In this document: one piece after another, positions 60,858 through 64,000 of the stretch | Layout: the number at the start of each line of letters is the position of its first letter | Numbering within the stretch: position 1 is the stretch's first letter | Program-made: the position numbers and the translations under genes | The notes under the pieces: model-generated | Told to the model about the DNA's origin: nothing | Seen by the model: only the letters and a program-made list of their open reading frames with translations | The model's database searches: none | From: CAZHON01 sp964534565 | GTDB taxonomy: Bacteria > Patescibacteriota > Gracilibacteria > Peribacterales > Peribacteraceae | DNA length: 64,000 bases | Direction of reading: 5' to 3' | NCBI GenBank assembly: GCA_964534565.1 | Contig: CAZHON010000002.1 | Coordinates: forward strand, 62,001 to 126,000

Positions 60858-61978
60858 TGATGATGTCCGTGAGCGATCGGCATTGGGTGTGACCCAGGCG
60901 CTGCTCGAAGCAAAGCCGATGCAAGCCATGTCGAGATTGGGACTGCGAATAATAGAGCCATACTTCCCACGAGCGTACGGACAATTTCCTCTGCCAAGAA
61001 CTCACCGTTGATCGTAACCCATAGAGGGAAGTCACTACTAACATCGAGTAGAAGCAAAAGAGGTAACGACGCTCCTGCGTAGGCCAATGCGAGTGTGTTG
61101 ATGAGCGAAGCGATGTGTTCCCTTCCTACCGATGAACCTGCTTTGCGCAATGCTTCCGCAGAAAGAGAGGGATTGGCCTTGCTGATTTCATCCACGGCAG
61201 CACATTGAGCGGTTGTAATGTCATCCAGCACTCCAAGACACCCCAGCAACATTCCCCCTAACAGAAGCCCCTGTAGATTCACATGCTGCAATGGACCCAT
61301 TTGCATATAGAGAGACTCTTCCGATCCCATTCCGTACAGAGCCGTCAGGTGAACAGCAATGATTGCAACGACAAGAGAGATCAGCAGCGTCACGACCGTC
61401 GCAAGGAGCGCAACCGACGTTCGGCGTTTGAAGCCATGCGCTGCATAGAGGGACAAACAGGCGATAATGGCGGCACCGATGAAACTGATTACGAGAGGAT
61501 CCCCTCCCGCAACAATACGAGGAATGATGAAGAAAAGTAGAACGGCTATGCTGACGGCCAAACCGGCAACGGACAGAATGCCCGTCCATCCGCCGATGAC
61601 GACCGAGAGAAAAACAAAGGCAGCCATCAGCCAAAAGAGTGCATACAAACGATAGGGTTCTTTCAGCAAAACCTTCACCGTTCCGTCGGGCTTGCTGAGT
61701 ATTTCCACTGCAACACGCTCCCCCTCCTTCAGGACCATATCGGAACGACCTTCGATGACTCCATTCTCGATCGCCACAATCTTTCCTGCATACTCTCCGC
61801 CTTCGATTGTCAGTTGCACATGCTGTACCCGTTGCAACACTCCATCAATCGTTTCATTTTCCTCGCTGAGAATTTGCGTGACATATGCAACGGCATACGT
61901 ATCGGTCGGTTGGGCGGCAAAACCGACAAAGGGAATACCGACTGCAACAAGAACTGCAACGAGTGAAAGCACACGCAT
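60854..61978 (-). CDS. YibE/F-family membrane protein with His-rich tail
   Basis: A 374-residue protein. The signal-like start is MRVLSLVAVLVAVGIPFVGFAA; an extracytoplasmic domain (VLQRVQHVQLTIEGGEYAGK) follows, then about seven helices typical of YibE/F (GGDPLVISFIGAAIIACLSL; LLLGGMLLGCLGVLDDITTAQ). The C-terminus ends in HPMPIAHGHHH, a likely metal-binding tail. The family has been proposed as a transporter, but its function is not established. It lies downstream of the znu-like ABC genes, 26 bp after the permease, so a role in metal handling is a reasonable inference. Confidence 0.82.
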   Translation of the reverse strand: MRVLSLVAVLVAVGIPFVGFAAQPTDTYAVAYVTQILSEENETIDGVLQRVQHVQLTIEGGEYAGKIVAIENGVIEGRSDMVLKEGERVAVEILSKPDGTVKVLLKEPYRLYALFWLMAAFVFLSVVIGGWTGILSVAGLAVSIAVLLFFIIPRIVAGGDPLVISFIGAAIIACLSLYAAHGFKRRTSVALLATVVTLLISLVVAIIAVHLTALYGMGSEESLYMQMGPLQHVNLQGLLLGGMLLGCLGVLDDITTAQCAAVDEISKANPSLSAEALRKAGSSVGREHIASLINTLALAYAGASLPLLLLLDVSSDFPLWVTINGEFLAEEIVRTLVGSMALLFAVPISTWLASALLRAAPGSHPMPIAHGHHH

Positions 61979-62004
61979 AGAAGTTGTGGGGAAAATCGTT
62001 GTTC

Positions 62005-62784
62005 CTAACGACGTCCAAAGACGAATGAGAGAGCAAACAGTCCGATTGCCGAAAGCACCATCAGGCTTTCTGCCGGCAACGAGAACATCATACCCAATGT
62101 GTAGCCCGCGCAGACAGAGAGAATACCGCTTAGAATGGCGATCCAAAGGGCCTGGCTGAAGTTTGAAGCAAGCAAACGAGCAGTGAGCGCAGGAATGACC
62201 AAAAGCGCACCACAGAGCAATACACCGATCGTGTGGGCCATCAACACAACCATGCAGGCGACAACAATCGAGAGCATGCGACTGTAGAGTCGGACATTCA
62301 GACCATTCGTGCTGGCGATATCACGGTCGAGCGTGAGAAGGAAAAACTGCTTTCGGAAAGAAAAGAGCAGTACCGTTACAACAAGACACACTCCGGCAAG
62401 AGGCAAGAGGTCAGGAGTCGTAACGGACTTCAGGTTTCCAAAGAGAAGCGACTCCAATTCCTCAGGATCAATTCCTTTGGAAGACAAAAGCACATTCGCC
62501 AATGCCAATGCACCAGAGAGAGCCATCGCAAGAAGTGCTTCTTGTGCCAAACGAACGCGACGCAGCGAGAGTTCTTCGAGAAGGAGGGCAACAACAGCCA
62601 CCGTAATCAGTGTCACAGGAAGCGGTGCCCACTGCAAAATCGTTGCGAGCGCAATTCCTGCGAGAGAGACGTGTGACAGCGCATCGGCAAGGAATGCTTG
62701 CCTGCGACTGACGACAAATACTCCGACAAACGGCGCACAACCACCAACAAACAAAGCCGCGAGGAAAGGGGTGAAATTAATGAG
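62005..62784 (-). CDS. znuB: Zinc/manganese ABC transporter permease (ABC-3 type)
   Basis: A 259-residue membrane permease of the ZnuB/MntB/TroC class. The signature is FVVSRRQAFLADALSHVSLAGIAL near residue 25, with repeated hydrophobic helices and AHTIGVLLCGALLVIPALTARLL towards the C-terminus. ATG 62784 overlaps the ATPase stop; an upstream start at 62817 would overlap the ATPase further. Substrate specificity (Zn, Mn or Fe) is not certain; the His-rich neighbours favour zinc. No substrate-binding lipoprotein is seen in this window. Confidence 0.88.
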   Translation of the reverse strand, partial: LINFTPFLAALFVGGCAPFVGVFVVSRRQAFLADALSHVSLAGIALATILQWAPLPVTLITVAVVALLLEELSLRRVRLAQEALLAMALSGALALANVLLSSKGIDPEELESLLFGNLKSVTTPDLLPLAGVCLVVTVLLFSFRKQFFLLTLDRDIASTNGLNVRLYSRMLSIVVACMVVLMAHTIGVLLCGALLVIPALTARLLASNFSQALWIAILSGILSVCAGYTLGMMFSLPAESLMVLSAIGLFALSFVFGRR

Positions 62785-63472
62785 CATGAGAATGAGGGAT
62801 GTGGGAAGAATGTGCACCTACCTCCTCCCGTTCAGCCGTTTCATCGATACAGAATGTTTGCGTAGCAAGGCTCGCAAATGCATCAGGATCGTGCGATACG
62901 AGCACAATCGTCACTCCGCGGTTCTTGAGGAGCAACAAGACAGACTGCAGCCCCTGCTGGGACGCATGATCGACACCGGTTGTCGGCTCATCGAGCAAAA
63001 GCAGCTTGGACCCGGACAAAAATGCACGAGCGATGAACACCTTCTGGCGCTCTCCGCCCGACAGTGCACTGAGTGGTCGCTTGAGCAGTCCCTGCAATTG
63101 AAGATCTTTGATGATCTGCTCCTGATGCTCGCGATGTTCGAGGCCTCCTTTGCAATGGAGCGAACAGGCGCTCTCCAAAATATCTTCCACGCTCGCGGGA
63201 ATCCCAGCTTCGATGGCCGAGATCTTCTGTGGCACATATCCGATCCCCTGCTTTGCAGCATAGGCGACCGGTGACATGCCAAACAGATTCACGGTGCCCT
63301 TCTCTGGCGCTTCTAGGCCTGCAATCACCCGCAAAAGCGTTGTCTTCCCTCCACCGTTTGGACCAATCAGAAGAAGAATTTCGCCCTGATCGCAGGCAAG
63401 ACTGACATCGTGCAGAACACAGTGGGTTCCGTACGAAACAAAAACGTTTTGAAGAGAAATGGCTGGGGTCAT
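62777..63472 (-). CDS. znuC: Zinc/manganese ABC transporter ATP-binding protein
   Basis: A 231-residue ABC ATPase. Walker A is LIGPNGGGKTTLLRVIAGLE, the Q-loop YVPQKISA, the signature LSALSGGERQKVFIARAF, Walker B LLLLDEPTTGVDHASQQG and the switch His VLVSHDPDAF. The C-terminus ends in HSSHIPHSHAH, a His-rich tail that may sense or hold zinc. TATACT lies 7 nt before the ATG. It overlaps the permease gene by 8 bp; the two and the YibE/F gene form one minus-strand operon. Confidence 0.93.
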   Translation of the reverse strand: MTPAISLQNVFVSYGTHCVLHDVSLACDQGEILLLIGPNGGGKTTLLRVIAGLEAPEKGTVNLFGMSPVAYAAKQGIGYVPQKISAIEAGIPASVEDILESACSLHCKGGLEHREHQEQIIKDLQLQGLLKRPLSALSGGERQKVFIARAFLSGSKLLLLDEPTTGVDHASQQGLQSVLLLLKNRGVTIVLVSHDPDAFASLATQTFCIDETAEREEVGAHSSHIPHSHAH

Positions 63473-63479
63473 CGCGGGA

Positions 63480-63522
63480 AGTATAGTACACCCAAACCTT
63501 AATGCAAATTACTTGCAATTAC
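63480..63522 (-). promoter_or_regulatory. znu operon promoter with repeated putative operator
   Basis: On the minus strand TTGCAT and TATACT are about 16 nt apart. The direct repeat GTAATTGCAA-GTAATTTGCA covers the -35 region, a natural place for a metal-sensing repressor of the Fur/Zur or DtxR class. Confidence 0.55.
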
Positions 63523-63614
63523 AAGACTAAAAGAATGAGGACTTTGTACCTATTGTTGAAGGATCAAATCTGAGAGATACTTTCCCCTTCTTTCACACCA
63601 TTTTACGTCAGTAC

Positions 63615-63643
63615 GCCTCTGTCTTCTTGGCGAAGATAGAGGC
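63615..63643 (+). promoter_or_regulatory. Leader hairpin before the right-edge gene
   Basis: GCCTCTGTCTTC and GAAGATAGAGGC pair around TTGGC, about 40 nt before the ATG. There is no T run, so this is not a terminator. Confidence 0.5.
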
Positions 63644-63684
63644 TGTGCTTGCCGAAGAGCAAAATACTACACAAGGAAAAAGCC

Positions 63685-64000
63685 ATGAAACTCAAGGAAC
63701 GTTGGTACAACTTCCGCTTCGCTTTGATGCAGCGTTTCGGTCGTACCTATACGACAAAGTACTCTGGGGCAAAGTCTAAACGCTGCGGATACTTCGAAGC
63801 ATTTGGTGAACGGACGGCCGTCATCATGAACCTGAACAAAGAAGGTGTGTTTCTTTACACCCATGCGGAAATTTCGAAGATGGCGATCGCATGTGTTGCA
63901 TGTGGAAAGCCTATCTGGCCATTTGACCCGATCGGGCTACTCGTCCCGACTGAAGAATATCAGGTTCCAAAGGGGTCGTATCTTTGGGAGCCAGAGAAAT
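63685..64000 (+). CDS. Partial orphan protein with CxxC, runs off window
   Basis: The first 105 residues are visible. It begins MKLKERWYNFRFALMQRFG, basic and aromatic, and has a CVACGKPIWPFD site that could bind zinc if a second pair follows outside the window. No family is recognised. AAGGA lies about 8 nt before the ATG, one of the few clear Shine-Dalgarno sequences here. A leader hairpin lies upstream. Confidence 0.7.
   Translation, partial: MKLKERWYNFRFALMQRFGRTYTTKYSGAKSKRCGYFEAFGERTAVIMNLNKEGVFLYTHAEISKMAIACVACGKPIWPFDPIGLLVPTEEYQVPKGSYLWEPEK

Noticed and set aside
1..64000. Alternative genetic code with TGA as glycine or tryptophan
   Set aside because: Several genes end at TGA with neighbours overlapping as ATGA (27122, 31187) or GTGA (57661), and TGG is used normally for Trp.

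Overview
The window reads as a chromosomal segment of a Candidate Phyla Radiation (Patescibacteria) bacterium, most like the Peregrinibacteria/Peribacteria group. This is inferred from mid-range GC, the standard code with TGA as a true stop, compact genes with many 4-bp overlaps, and several very large cysteine-rich surface proteins with EECDDGN-type repeats. A lone TraG/VirD4-like ATPase, a solitary four-helix-bundle gene and start sites that mostly lack Shine-Dalgarno sequences fit the same picture. No rRNA, CRISPR array, prophage or classical insertion sequence is visible.

Layout. 1-4.5 kb: an MFS exporter running off the left edge, a YgjP-type metallopeptidase, Maf, TrpS and an RluA-type pseudouridine synthase. 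4.6-9.2 kb: a small Cys-rich membrane protein, a CsbD-like protein, tRNA-Val preceded by two broken tRNA copies, a VOC protein, dCTP deaminase and two orphan proteins. 9.2-14.4 kb: two lipoproteins (one DsbA-like), dnaX, 5-formyl-THF cyclo-ligase and glyA. 14.4-15.0 kb: a large structured non-coding RNA. 15-23 kb, mostly minus strand: orphans, hrcA followed by the TraG-like ATPase, bL31 and gyrA. 23.3-28.7 kb: rsmI, an SLH protein, ruvA, pgi, thioredoxin, tRNA-Ala, tRNA-Cys and a lipoprotein. 28.8-35 kb: a fibronectin-III surface protein, a PfkB kinase, a TPR protein and orphans. 35.1-35.6 kb: a second copy of the large RNA, on the minus strand. 36-43 kb: a membrane protein, secF, trigger factor, a Rel synthetase and an attenuated rplJ-rplL operon. 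43-54.7 kb: three giant cysteine-rich surface proteins. 54.8-64 kb: a zinc-ribbon protein, a DUF1624 membrane protein, an LCP protein, lexA, a minimal mobile-element-like four-helix-bundle gene, a Y-family polymerase, a zinc-type ABC transporter with a YibE/F protein, and a partial gene at the right edge.

Main discoveries. (1) A roughly 550-nt RNA occurs twice (14473-15033 plus, 35081-35625 minus). Four helices show compensatory base changes and both copies end in matching intrinsic terminators; I cannot match it to RNase P RNA, tmRNA or SRP RNA. (2) The three giant surface proteins share a C-terminal PVGxTGP / hydrophobic / RRK tail that looks like a sorting signal. (3) At least ten genes have a -10-like hexamer ending exactly 6 nt before the start codon, which predicts leaderless mRNAs; other genes have pyrimidine-rich leaders. 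(4) A four-helix-bundle gene has its start and stop codons inside repeats that recur, without the gene, upstream of rplJ.
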